Assembly: GCA_019428955.1 (NCBI GenBank)
Contig: JAHYJF010000025.1
Coordinates: 1 to 21,547 of the forward strand
From: Burkholderiaceae bacterium
Lineage (GTDB): Bacteria; Pseudomonadota; Gammaproteobacteria; Burkholderiales; Burkholderiaceae_E
DNA: 21,547 nucleotides
Direction of reading: 5' to 3'
The notes below the pieces were generated by a model. That model did not search any database. It was not told the DNA's origin and worked only from the letters and a program-made list of their open reading frames with translations. Shown here piece after piece: positions 1 to 7,926 of the stretch (its first letter is position 1; the number at the start of each line of letters is the position of its first letter). A program made the translations under genes and the position numbers.

Positions 1-953
1 AGGACCATCTCGCTCAAGCGATAGAACAGGTCCTCGCGAAATGTCCCTTCGGCGATGCGTTCGCTCAGGTTGCGGTGGGTGGCGCAGACCACCCGCACGT
101 CGATAGCGATCTCGGTGCGCCCGCCGATGCGTTCGATAACCCGCTCCTGCAGAAAGCGCAGCAGCTTGGCCTGCAGCGCCATCGGCAGGTCGCCGATCTC
201 ATCGAGAAACAGCGTGCCGCCGTTGGCAATTTCGATCTTGCCGTGGGTCTGCTTGATGGCCCCAGTGAAGGCGCCTTTCTCGTGGCCGAAGAGTTCTGAT
301 TCGAGCAGGTTTTCGGGAATCGCCGCGCAGTTGATCGCGACGAAGCGGCTGGTGGCGCGCGGCGAGAGCTGGTGCAGCGCGCGCGCCAGCACTTCCTTGC
401 CGGTGCCGCTGTCGCCGGTGAGCAGCACCGTTGCGCTGGTCGGGGCGAGGCGCTCCACCTGGCGGCACAGGGCCTGCATGCCGGGGTCATTGGTGATCAG
501 TCCGGCCAGCGGCTCGGCGCGCTCGGCGCTCAATCGGCGGTTCTCGGCCTCGATATTGGCCAGCCGGAAGGCGCGCGCGACGATCAGTCCCAGCACGTCC
601 TGGTCGAAGGGCTTGGCGAAGAAATCGTAGGCGCCCATGCGCACCGCGCGCAGCGCGTTGGCGTGGTCGCTCTGGCCGGTGAGCACGATGACCTTGGTCA
701 GCGGCGCGAGCTCGAGGATATCCTCGAGGATCCGGAACCCTTCGGTGGTGTTGTCCGGATCAGGGGGCAGCCCCAGATCGAGCGTGACCACCAGCGGCTC
801 GTGGCGGCGCAGGGCCGCGACCGCGCTGTCGCGCTCGCCCGCGACCACCACCTGGTAGCCGTCGAACGCCCAGCGCATCTGCTTCTGCAAACCGGCATCG
901 TCCTCGACGATCAGTAGCGTCGGCATGGCCTGGGTGGCGGAGTTCTTGGGCAT
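1..953 (-). CDS. prsR: PEP-CTERM-system response regulator PrsR, sigma-54 activator (C-terminus missing at window edge)
   Basis: I translated this by hand from the ATG at 953-951; 317 residues lie in the window and the gene continues past its left end. A receiver domain comes first (acidic pair in VEDD at 17-19, probable phospho-acceptor D59 in TLDLGLPP, conserved K114). A sigma-54 AAA+ domain follows, with Walker A GDSGTGKE at 180-187 and the sigma-54 contact loop GAFTGA at 227-232. The rest of the AAA+ domain and the DNA-binding HTH are outside the window. It begins 4 bp after the stop of prsK, and a GGAG-containing ribosome site lies inside the end of prsK, so the two are probably cotranslated. 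The adjacent PrsK and EpsB-type genes identify it as the PEP-CTERM/exosortase regulator rather than a generic NtrC. PrsR is known to activate sigma-54 promoters of PEP-CTERM protein genes; its targets are not visible here. Confidence 0.88.
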   Translation of the reverse strand, partial: MPKNSATQAMPTLLIVEDDAGLQKQMRWAFDGYQVVVAGERDSAVAALRRHEPLVVTLDLGLPPDPDNTTEGFRILEDILELAPLTKVIVLTGQSDHANALRAVRMGAYDFFAKPFDQDVLGLIVARAFRLANIEAENRRLSAERAEPLAGLITNDPGMQALCRQVERLAPTSATVLLTGDSGTGKEVLARALHQLSPRATSRFVAINCAAIPENLLESELFGHEKGAFTGAIKQTHGKIEIANGGTLFLDEIGDLPMALQAKLLRFLQERVIERIGGRTEIAIDVRVVCATHRNLSERIAEGTFREDLFYRLSEMV

Positions 954-957
954 GGCC

Positions 958-3057
958 TTACTCCGCTGCCTCGCCACTGCCAACCTGCGGCAAGCGGACG
1001 ACGAAGGTCGTGCCGATCCCCTCCCGGCTGCTGACTTCGAGTGCACCGCCGAGTTCGCGGATGTACTCGCGGCTCTCAAAGGTGCCGATTCCCATGCCTT
1101 GTTCCTTGGTCGATTCGAACGCCCTGAATAGCTGGTTACGGATGAAATCCTCGCTCATCCCGCAGCCATTGTCGCGGACTTCGATCACAACTGTGCCGTT
1201 TTCGAGCGCCGCCCGCAGCACCACGCGGCCCTCGCCCGGGGTGGCTTCGAGCGCGTTTTGCAGCAAATGCCCCAGCGCGCGCACCAGCCGCTGCTGGTGG
1301 CCGATCACCGCCACTTCGGTGAGATCGCCCGCGAGTTCCAGTTCGGGAACCGGCTGCATGCCGTGCTTCGAGGTGATGACCTGCTCGAGCAGCGGCACCA
1401 GCCGGATCGGAACCGGCTTCTCGAACGGCCTGGTGCCGTCGCGCAACTGCAGCAGCAGGGCCTGCATGCGTTCACGGACGTTTTCAACGGTGGCCAGCAT
1501 GTCGGCCTGGAATTCGGGGTTGTCCTTGTGGCGCTCGGCGTTGCGGGTGATCAGACCCAGCTGCGTGACCAGGTTCTTGAGGTCGTGGACCACGAAGGCC
1601 GACATCCGGTTGAAGGTCTCGAACTGTTGTGCCTCGACGAGCCGCTCGATGGCCCGGCGCAGCCCCAGGTAGCTGCAGACCTGCGCCCCCGCGGCCTTGA
1701 GCACGTCGCGCACTTCCCAGTCGATCACCACCGGCGCGAGCGAACGTTGCAGCAGCACGAAGCCGAGCAGTTCGTCTTCGAGCGCCAGCGGCACGATCAG
1801 CCAGGCCTGGGGATCGGCGGCAAGCTCCGCCGGCAGCTCCAGCCCCTCGTAGCCCCCGGGGTCGCTGGCGAACTCGCGCAAGTCGAGCACCCAGCCGGTG
1901 CGCTGCAGGTATGCGACCAGCGGGTCGCCGAGCGCCAGGCTGGCCTGCGAACCCTTGTGGTTGCGGCCGCCGGCGTACCGGTAGCTGGCGCCTTCGCGCA
2001 GCCAGATGGCGCCGCCCGGACTCTCGACCAGTTCGCCCAACCCGGCTATGGCGCGAGCGACCAGGTCGGTACTTTCGCCACCGTTGCGCGGCACTCCATT
2101 CCTGCCGGGGTGGCCGTTGCTGCCGGCCAGCGAGCGGGTCAGCGCCAGCCAGCGCTCGCGATAGTCGTAGCGGTAGTTGAAGAAGTGCTTGGCCACCAGC
2201 ACCCGCAGGTGGGCCCGGGCGCGCCCCGACACCACTATCACCAGCAAGGCCAGCAGGGCGGCGAAGATCAGCAGGGTCGCGGCGATCTGGCCCCACTCGC
2301 CACCGACGTAGCGCAGCCAGTAGCCGCCCAGCGACATGGTCAGCAGGTAGCAGCCGACCGCCACCAGCGCCGCCGAGTGAAACACCACGTGGCGCGAGAC
2401 CGAGATGTCGAGTTTCCACTTGCGATTGCGCACCGCGGCCACTGCCACCAGCGGCGCCACCAGGGCGTTGGCGTAGCCCCGCGCCACGAACCAGTCGGGG
2501 TCGAGCGCGGCAAAGAGCAGGGCGTTGCTATACATGACCAGGTCGAAGCCGAACATCGCCGTGAGGCCGATCGCCAGGAATTTGAGCGCCCAGCGCCCCG
2601 CGGCGTCGGCGCTGCGATAGACCTGTTCCAGCACCACCAGGCCGAGCACGGCGAGCAGTGTTCCGGTGCCGAAGCGCACTGTCGGTCCAAGCTGGAAGAC
2701 CCCGGCGCCGGCGGTCAACAGCGCCAGCACCGCGGCCAGCGCGATGGTCATGATGGTGCTGCGCTCGACTTTGCGCTCCGGGTTTATGCCACTGGTGGCG
2801 ACCCGCGGCAGCACCGCGATGAAGGCGATCCAGGAGAAGCTGCGCAGCGCCTCGGCGCAGTCGAGCGCAAACGCCGTCAGCAAGCCGGCGAGCGCCGCCG
2901 CCACTGCCGCCGCCCAGCCGGCCTGGAGCGCGACCGCCACCGTCAGCAGTCGGCCCGGTGCGGTGCCGCTGCGGCGCAGCGCCAAGAGCGCGGCCAGCGC
3001 CAAATAGGCCAGCGCCGCGAGCGCGAAGCCGGCAACCGCGATCAACTGGAGATTCAT
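958..3057 (-). CDS. prsK: PEP-CTERM-system membrane histidine kinase PrsK
   Basis: This is a 699-residue sensor kinase, the usual size for PrsK. The first 275 residues or so hold many hydrophobic segments (about 5-27, 38-65, 103-122, 130-147, 158-185, 224-245, 256-277), a multispan membrane sensor. A GAF-like cytoplasmic domain follows at about 330-465. The catalytic part has the H-box VVHDLKNLVTQL with H491 as the likely phosphorylated residue, an N-box around N601 (LLQNALEATPGEG), a G1 box DNGCGM and a G2 region GMGIGTFESREYI. The ATG at 3057-3055 follows the epsB stop by 8 bp and I see no clear Shine-Dalgarno, so translation may be coupled to epsB. Its partner is the receiver gene immediately downstream. 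PrsK/PrsR pairs are known from genomes with exosortase and PEP-CTERM proteins, where they control export-linked exopolysaccharide and protein sorting; the signal is unknown. Confidence 0.9.
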   Translation of the reverse strand: MNLQLIAVAGFALAALAYLALAALLALRRSGTAPGRLLTVAVALQAGWAAAVAAALAGLLTAFALDCAEALRSFSWIAFIAVLPRVATSGINPERKVERSTIMTIALAAVLALLTAGAGVFQLGPTVRFGTGTLLAVLGLVVLEQVYRSADAAGRWALKFLAIGLTAMFGFDLVMYSNALLFAALDPDWFVARGYANALVAPLVAVAAVRNRKWKLDISVSRHVVFHSAALVAVGCYLLTMSLGGYWLRYVGGEWGQIAATLLIFAALLALLVIVVSGRARAHLRVLVAKHFFNYRYDYRERWLALTRSLAGSNGHPGRNGVPRNGGESTDLVARAIAGLGELVESPGGAIWLREGASYRYAGGRNHKGSQASLALGDPLVAYLQRTGWVLDLREFASDPGGYEGLELPAELAADPQAWLIVPLALEDELLGFVLLQRSLAPVVIDWEVRDVLKAAGAQVCSYLGLRRAIERLVEAQQFETFNRMSAFVVHDLKNLVTQLGLITRNAERHKDNPEFQADMLATVENVRERMQALLLQLRDGTRPFEKPVPIRLVPLLEQVITSKHGMQPVPELELAGDLTEVAVIGHQQRLVRALGHLLQNALEATPGEGRVVLRAALENGTVVIEVRDNGCGMSEDFIRNQLFRAFESTKEQGMGIGTFESREYIRELGGALEVSSREGIGTTFVVRLPQVGSGEAAE

Positions 3058-3065
3058 TGGGCCGT

Positions 3066-4439
3066 TCAGCGCGCGCCCTTGCCGAGCAAAACGACCTGGA
3101 CGGTGTCGACGAGGATCAGCAGATCAAGGAACAGGGAGTGGTTCTTCACGTAGTAGAGGTCGTACTGGAGCTTCTGCATCGAATCGCCGACCGAAGCCCC
3201 GTAGGGGTAGCGAACCTGGGACCAGCCGGTGATGCCGGGCTTGACGCTGTGTCGCAGGTCGTAGAACGGGATGTCCTCGAGCAGGTGGCGCACAAAGAAC
3301 GGCCGCTCCGGGCGTGGCCCGACGAAGCTCATGTCGCCGCGCAGCACGTTGAACAGTTGCGGCAGTTCGTCGATCCGCGTCAAGCGCAGGAAGCGTCCGG
3401 CCCGCGTGATCCGCGCATCGCCCTGCTGCGCCCAGCACGGCGTGCCGTCTTTTTCGGCGTCATCGACCATGGTGCGGAACTTGACGATCGTGAAGGTGCG
3501 TCCGCCCTGTCCAACGCGCTCCTGGCGGTAGAGGATCGGCAATCCGCTGTCGATGATGATCGCCAGCACCGCCAGCAACTGGACCGGCAGCGAGATGACC
3601 AGCAGCAGCAGCCCGAAGAACAGGTCGAAGACCCGCTTGACCACGTCGCGCAGCAGCCCCTGCGAAAATCCTTCGCCGAAGATCAGCCAGCTGGCCTTGA
3701 TGTGGTCGATATAGAGCATGCCGAGTTCGCGCTCGTAGAACGTGGCCAGGTCGATCACCTGGATGCCGCGCAACTTGGCGTCGAGCAACTGGCGCAGTGG
3801 CAACACGCCGCCGCGTTGCTCGCGCACCGCGATCACGATCTCGCCGACGTTGAGGTCGCGGATGGTGCGCAAGAGGTGGTCGTGGTTGATGGTTCGGGCC
3901 TTGCCGTTGGCGTCCCTCTCCGCCACCACCGGGTAAAGCCCGGCGTACTGGATGGTGCGCCCGCGCGCCCCCTCGTTGAGGAAGCGGATGACCTGCTCGG
4001 CCTCGACGCCGTTGCCGAGCACCAGCACCCGGCGCCGTGGCAATCCGGCGGCGGTGACCCGGAAGAAGAACAGCCGCACCAGGATCTCGCCGGCCAGCGC
4101 GAATACCGAGGCCACGGCGAAGACGCCGCGCTCGACGTAGGTCTGGGAGAAGACGTAGAAGATCACGCTGATCGTGATCAGAGTCAGCCCGTAGGCGACG
4201 ATGATGCGCTGCAGCGTGACCCGGAACGACTCGTCGTAGGCATCGTAGAGGCCGAGCGCGGTCATCATCAACAGCATGATCAGCGCAAACAGCACCGCCT
4301 GGGTAATCGGCGCGGGCAGCGCCTTGCCGATGGTCCAGATCTCGAAGCCGACCACCAGCGACTGGAACAGCACCAACGCCTCGACCAGCGTCAGCACCAG
4401 CACGCGCAGCGAGAAATAGTGGTTGAACAACCGAATCAT
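3066..4439 (-). CDS. epsB: EpsB-type polyprenyl-phosphate sugar phosphotransferase, PEP-CTERM-associated
   Basis: This is a 457-residue initiating sugar-phosphate transferase of the WcaJ/bacterial sugar transferase family. It would transfer a sugar-1-phosphate from a nucleotide sugar to undecaprenyl phosphate at the inner membrane, the first step of exopolysaccharide repeat assembly. Several membrane spans lie in the N-terminal 130 residues. A nucleotide-binding-like middle domain follows (RRRVLVLGNGVEAEQ), then a further hydrophobic segment (FGLLLLVISLPVQLLAVLA). The catalytic motifs are KFRTM, RIDELPQLFNVL, FVGPRPERP and KPGITGW. I chose the ATG at 4439-4437 over a longer TTG start because AAGGAAA precedes it at good spacing and the family begins with a hydrophobic stretch soon after the methionine. 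It heads the epsB-prsK-prsR block, which assigns it to the exosortase-type EPS locus; the sugar is unknown. Confidence 0.88.
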   Translation of the reverse strand: MIRLFNHYFSLRVLVLTLVEALVLFQSLVVGFEIWTIGKALPAPITQAVLFALIMLLMMTALGLYDAYDESFRVTLQRIIVAYGLTLITISVIFYVFSQTYVERGVFAVASVFALAGEILVRLFFFRVTAAGLPRRRVLVLGNGVEAEQVIRFLNEGARGRTIQYAGLYPVVAERDANGKARTINHDHLLRTIRDLNVGEIVIAVREQRGGVLPLRQLLDAKLRGIQVIDLATFYERELGMLYIDHIKASWLIFGEGFSQGLLRDVVKRVFDLFFGLLLLVISLPVQLLAVLAIIIDSGLPILYRQERVGQGGRTFTIVKFRTMVDDAEKDGTPCWAQQGDARITRAGRFLRLTRIDELPQLFNVLRGDMSFVGPRPERPFFVRHLLEDIPFYDLRHSVKPGITGWSQVRYPYGASVGDSMQKLQYDLYYVKNHSLFLDLLILVDTVQVVLLGKGAR

Positions 4440-4512
4440 CGATTTCCTTGCCCGCGGCAACGCGGGTTTGGGGTCAGCTTAGAACGCGCCGGCCCTGACC
4501 GCGATGAACAAA

Positions 4513-4524
4513 ATCACATGTGAT
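4513..4524. promoter_or_regulatory. Operator-like palindrome ATCACATGTGAT in the epsB leader
   Basis: This is a perfect 12-bp palindrome, downstream of the predicted -10 and inside the transcribed leader. It has the look of a transcription-factor half-site pair, but the arm order TCACA-TGTGA is the reverse of the usual CRP/FNR arrangement and lacks its 6-bp spacer. The binding factor is unknown. Confidence 0.35.
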
Positions 4525-4588
4525 GGCGAATCGTCGGTCAGCTGGCGCTGTGTTCCACTCCACCAAGGCGACAAGATAGGAGCCTTTG

Positions 4589-4616
4589 AGTATACCCATA
4601 GCGGGAGGGTTGACCA
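4589..4616 (-). promoter_or_regulatory. Possible sigma-70 promoter of the epsB-prsK-prsR block
   Basis: On the minus strand, TGGTCA (4616-4611, 4 of 6 bases matching the -35 consensus) is followed by a 16-bp spacer and TATACT (4594-4589, 5 of 6 matching the -10 consensus). The predicted start near 4582 would leave a leader of about 140 nt before the epsB ATG. The match is moderate and untested. Confidence 0.4.
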
Positions 4617-4667
4617 GTAGGACGCTGGGGTGTTTTCCAGTCAGACCATTCCTACTTTAGGGTGAGG

Positions 4668-5489
4668 TCAGGGCCCTTTTGCGCCCCCCAGCGGGTTCTG
4701 GCGGAAGAACAGCGCCAGTTCCCGGTAGAACTCCGGCAGGGCGTCGGCCAGAATTGCCGGCTCCAGGAAGAAGGTCTCGGCGGCCACCGCGAAGAATTCA
4801 GCGTGGTCGGTGGCCGCGTAAGGGTCGAGCGGCAGTTGCCGGTACCAGTGATCGGCGGCCGGCGATTCGGGGTCGACGGTGTCCGGGATCAGCGACTCCA
4901 CCTCGTCGAGCTCGGCGCCGAACCACTGGTAGCTGCGTTCCAGCACCTCGCGCCAGCGCCCGCGGCGAGCGCGCGGCAGCGGCGGAATGCCGTCGGCCAG
5001 GCCGTCGAGCAGGTCGAGCTTGTGGACAAATTCGTGAATCACGACGCTCATCCCGGCGTCCAGCCCCTCGGCAGCGGTGTCTTCCCAGGACAGGACCACG
5101 GGGCCGCCGTCCATCGCTTCGCCCGAGAGCGCTTCGACTGATTGGTGGACCACCCCGGCTTCGTCGACCTGCTCGCGCGGCACGAGGAAACGGGCGGGGT
5201 AGACCACGATCTCGACGAAGCCGTCATAGGCGGCCAGGTCGAGATGCAGGATCGGCAGGCACGCCTGGATCGCGATCGACAGGCGCACCGTCTCATCGGG
5301 CTCGAACCCGGCTGCCCCCGAAATCTGCTTGCGCGCCAGGAATTGCCCGCACATGGTGCGCAAGCGATCTAGTTCGGCCGCGCCGAGATGGTCGAGAAAC
5401 TCGAAACCCGCGGCTACCGAGCGCCAGGCGTCGGGGTCTGGGGCACTGCCGCGCCGGCGAATCAATCTCTGGAACATCGCACCGATCAT
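4668..5489 (-). CDS. mtfA: MtfA-family zinc-dependent peptidase
   Basis: This is a 273-residue cytosolic protein of the MtfA (Mlc titration factor A, DUF980) family. The zinc motif HEFVH is at 152-156 (SVVIHEFVHKLD), and a downstream acidic segment, AEFFAVAAETFF around 230-241, should supply the third zinc ligand. The typical family stretch VYPARFLVP around 96-104 is also present. In E. coli, MtfA binds the glucose repressor Mlc and has metallopeptidase activity; whether this homologue has an Mlc partner cannot be told from here. I chose the ATG at 5489-5487. A TTG seven codons upstream and an ATG four codons downstream remain possible, and none has a strong ribosome site. It is divergent from relA, with 97 bp between the starts. 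Confidence 0.88.
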   Translation of the reverse strand: MIGAMFQRLIRRRGSAPDPDAWRSVAAGFEFLDHLGAAELDRLRTMCGQFLARKQISGAAGFEPDETVRLSIAIQACLPILHLDLAAYDGFVEIVVYPARFLVPREQVDEAGVVHQSVEALSGEAMDGGPVVLSWEDTAAEGLDAGMSVVIHEFVHKLDLLDGLADGIPPLPRARRGRWREVLERSYQWFGAELDEVESLIPDTVDPESPAADHWYRQLPLDPYAATDHAEFFAVAAETFFLEPAILADALPEFYRELALFFRQNPLGGAKGP

Positions 5490-5537
5490 AGCTGCATTGA
5501 CCGCCCCCAAAGCTGTGGTTTGCCGCAGCCCGCTGAC

Positions 5538-5546
5538 GGGGGGGGG
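5538..5546. repeat. Nine-G homopolymer between mtfA and relA starts
   Basis: An uninterrupted run of nine G lies in the divergent mtfA/relA intergenic region, 20 bp upstream of the TATAAT of relA. Such tracts can slip during replication and are also frequent sites of sequencing length error. Confidence 0.85.
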
Positions 5547-5565
5547 CGGCCAGCCAGTCAGTCCC

Positions 5566-5571
5566 TATAAT
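5566..5571 (+). promoter_or_regulatory. Perfect TATAAT -10 element upstream of relA
   Basis: TATAAT lies 15 bp upstream of the relA ATG. The position 17 bp further upstream is G-rich (overlapping the nine-G run) and has no recognisable -35 hexamer. The predicted start near 5578 leaves a very short leader, and GGTGAG at 5576-5581 could serve as ribosome site only partly. Confidence 0.4.
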
Positions 5572-5586
5572 TGGCGGTGAGACCAG

Positions 5587-7923
5587 ATGAGCAATAAACA
5601 ACCCACCAAGCACGGCGCCCGAAGCCGGCCTGGCGGCTCCGGCGCCAAGAGTAGGCCCGGAGCCCCGCCGGCCGGCGGGGCGCAAGCTGACGAGCCCCAG
5701 GCACAGGCTGCCGGGCTGGTGGCGCGCGCCCTGGAGTTCGCGCGGGGACGGTTGCTGTCCGAGGACGCCAGCGCCGGCAATCCGGCCGCCCTGGCCAAGG
5801 GGCGGGCGGTGCTCAAGCACGCCCAGGGCACCATCGGGATTCTCGATGGGCTGGGTGTCGACGAGCCGGCGCGGGCGGTCGCGGCGCTGTTCGGATCACC
5901 CGAGAAGATTCCGATTCGCGACGTGGAGCGCGAATTTGGCGCCGAAGTGGCGCTGCTGGTCGACGGGATGCGCCGGCTGCGCAAGCTGCGCGAAATCCAC
6001 CGCCGTGCCGACGGCGCCGCCGGGGGGCTGGGGCCGGAGGAGATCGAGGCGCTGCGCCGCATGCTGCTGGCGATGACGGTCGATATCCGGGTGGTGCTGA
6101 TCCGGCTGGCGGTGCGGCTCCAGACGCTGCGCGAGCACGTCGCCTCCGGGGTCAAGCCCGACCTGGCGATCTGCCGCGAAACCCTCGAGGTGCTCGCCCC
6201 GCTCGCCAACCGCCTGGGGCTGTGGCAGCTCAAGTGGGAGCTCGAGGACCTGGCGTTCATGTTCGTCAACCCCGAGGCCTACCGGACGCTCTCGGCCCAG
6301 CTCGAGGAAAAGCGCGAGGAGCGCGAGCAGTTTGTGGCCCGGGCGCTGGAACGCTTGCGTTTGGCGCTGGAGCACGCCGGCATGAAGGCCGAACTGAGCG
6401 GCCGGCCCAAGCATATCTACAGCATCCACGCCAAGATGCGCTCGCGCCGCCTCGCTTTTGCCGACCTGCGTGACCTGCGGGCATTGCGGGTGATCGTCGA
6501 TCGGGTCGACGACTGCTACGCCGCGCTGGGAGTGGTGCACGAAATCTGGCAGCCCAACCCCGAGGAATACGACGACTACATCTCGCGGCCCAAGCCCAAC
6601 GGCTATCGCTCGCTGCACACCGGGGTGATCGCCGAGGACGGCAAGCCGCTCGAGATCCAGATCCGAACCCGCGAGATGCATCAGTTCGCCGAGTACGGCG
6701 TGGCCTCGCACTGGCGCTACAAGGAACGCACCACTGGCGCCAGCGCTGGCAAAGGTCGCGAGGCCGCGGCGCCCGGAGCGCAGAGTCACGACGAGCGCGT
6801 CACCTGGATGCGCCAGCTGCTCGCCTGGCAGCGCGAGGTCGGCCACGCCATTGGGACCGCCGAGAATCTGCCCTTGCCCCAGGACGAGCACGTCTACGTG
6901 CTGACTCCCCAGGCGCGGGTGGTCGAACTGCCCACCGGGGCCACGCCGATCGATTTTGCCTACAGCGTGCACACCGACTTGGGCCATCGCTGCCGGGGCG
7001 CGCGGGTGGACGGGCAGCTGGTGCCGCTCAACACGGCGCTGCGCAACGGCCAGACCGTCGAGGTGATCTCGGCGCGCGAGGGTTCGGGAAGCGACGGGCC
7101 GTCGCGCGACTGGCTCAACCCGCAGCTCGGCTTCGTGGCCAGTTCTCGGGCCCGCGCCAAAGTTCGGCAGTGGTTCAATGCCCTGGAGGCCGAACGCGAC
7201 GCCGCCATCGGTCGCGAACGCATCGAGCGCATCCTCCAGCGCGAAGGGCGCACCGCGATCAGGTTCGAGACGCTCGCCGCCCGACTCGGCTACGATGATC
7301 CGGCGCAGATGTTCCTCGCCGCGGGGCGTGACGAACTGAGCTCGCGCCCGGTCGAGGAGGCCTTGCGGATCGACAGCCGCGCCGGGGGGAGTGCCCCGGA
7401 GGCCGCGGCCGCGGCGAAGCCGGAGACGCTTGGGGTGGTGCATCGCACCCGGCGGCGCGACACCGGCGACGGGGTACTGGTCGAGGGCATCGACTCCTTG
7501 CTGACCCAGTTGGCCAAATGCTGCCGGCCGGCGCCCCCCGACGAGGTGGTCGGTTTCGTGACCCGGGGTCGCGGGGTTTCGATCCACCGCGCCGATTGTC
7601 CGACCTTCGTGCAACTCAAGGAGCGTTCCCCCGAGCGCGTCATCGAGACCGCCTGGGCGCAGCGCAAGTCCGGCGCCCCCGAGAGCGGCCAGACCTATCC
7701 GGTCGACATCGAGGTCCGGGCCAGCGATCGCCAGGGTTTGCTGCGCGACGTGTCGGATGCCTTTTCCCGCAACCGGATCAACGTGGTCGGGGTCAAGACC
7801 CACACCAAGGATTTTCTGGCGAGCATGCGGTTCACGGCCGAGATCACCGATACCTCGCAGCTCGAGCAGACGCTCGGTGCGGTCCGCGCCGTGCCAGGGG
7901 TGATTTCGGCCGCGCGGCGCTGA
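5587..7923 (+). CDS. relA: RelA-type (p)ppGpp synthetase, GTP pyrophosphokinase
   Basis: This is a 778-residue long RSH protein that makes (p)ppGpp from ATP and GTP/GDP at stalled ribosomes. In order it has a Pro/Gly/basic extension (1-40); an HD-region remnant (about 45-200) with no HD dyad where the hydrolase would have it; the synthetase domain (about 270-380) with RDLRALRVIVD, NGYRSLHT and IQIRTREMHQFAEYGVASHW; a TGS domain (about 433-497); a Cys-pair zinc-finger-like segment (AKCCRPAPPDEVVGF, HRADCPTF); and a C-terminal ACT domain (VDIEVRASDRQGLLRDV). The charge motif E327-Y-D-D330 (EXDD) marks the monofunctional RelA type rather than RXKD of bifunctional SpoT/Rel. It is convergent with mogA, 3 bp between stops. 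A separate SpoT should exist elsewhere in the genome. Confidence 0.95.
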   Translation: MSNKQPTKHGARSRPGGSGAKSRPGAPPAGGAQADEPQAQAAGLVARALEFARGRLLSEDASAGNPAALAKGRAVLKHAQGTIGILDGLGVDEPARAVAALFGSPEKIPIRDVEREFGAEVALLVDGMRRLRKLREIHRRADGAAGGLGPEEIEALRRMLLAMTVDIRVVLIRLAVRLQTLREHVASGVKPDLAICRETLEVLAPLANRLGLWQLKWELEDLAFMFVNPEAYRTLSAQLEEKREEREQFVARALERLRLALEHAGMKAELSGRPKHIYSIHAKMRSRRLAFADLRDLRALRVIVDRVDDCYAALGVVHEIWQPNPEEYDDYISRPKPNGYRSLHTGVIAEDGKPLEIQIRTREMHQFAEYGVASHWRYKERTTGASAGKGREAAAPGAQSHDERVTWMRQLLAWQREVGHAIGTAENLPLPQDEHVYVLTPQARVVELPTGATPIDFAYSVHTDLGHRCRGARVDGQLVPLNTALRNGQTVEVISAREGSGSDGPSRDWLNPQLGFVASSRARAKVRQWFNALEAERDAAIGRERIERILQREGRTAIRFETLAARLGYDDPAQMFLAAGRDELSSRPVEEALRIDSRAGGSAPEAAAAAKPETLGVVHRTRRRDTGDGVLVEGIDSLLTQLAKCCRPAPPDEVVGFVTRGRGVSIHRADCPTFVQLKERSPERVIETAWAQRKSGAPESGQTYPVDIEVRASDRQGLLRDVSDAFSRNRINVVGVKTHTKDFLASMRFTAEITDTSQLEQTLGAVRAVPGVISAARR

Positions 7924-7926
7924 CGA

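Larger units (their letters stand above)
4440..4667. other. 228-bp intergenic leader upstream of epsB
   Basis: This gap between mtfA and epsB holds no plausible gene. It contains a possible sigma-70 promoter reading left (4589-4616), a 12-bp palindrome (4513-4524) and several copies of GGTCAG: at 4472-4477, 4535-4540 and within GGTCAGGGCC at 4666-4675, with the exact inverse GGCCCTGACC at 4491-4500. I looked for a sigma-54 GG-N10-GC promoter reading left and found only near misses with 11-bp spacing. Confidence 0.6.

Noticed and set aside
1258..3153. A 631-codon open frame on the plus strand opposite prsK
   Set aside because: It is His/Gln/Arg-rich shadow translation opposite a well-supported kinase, with no domains or ribosome site.
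4513..4524. CRP/FNR site in the epsB leader
   Set aside because: The arms are in reverse order with no 6-bp spacer, so it does not fit TGTGA-N6-TCACA. It is kept only as an unassigned palindrome.
5896..7803. A 635-codon open frame on the minus strand opposite relA
   Set aside because: RelA domains on the other strand are unambiguous and the antisense product has no motif.
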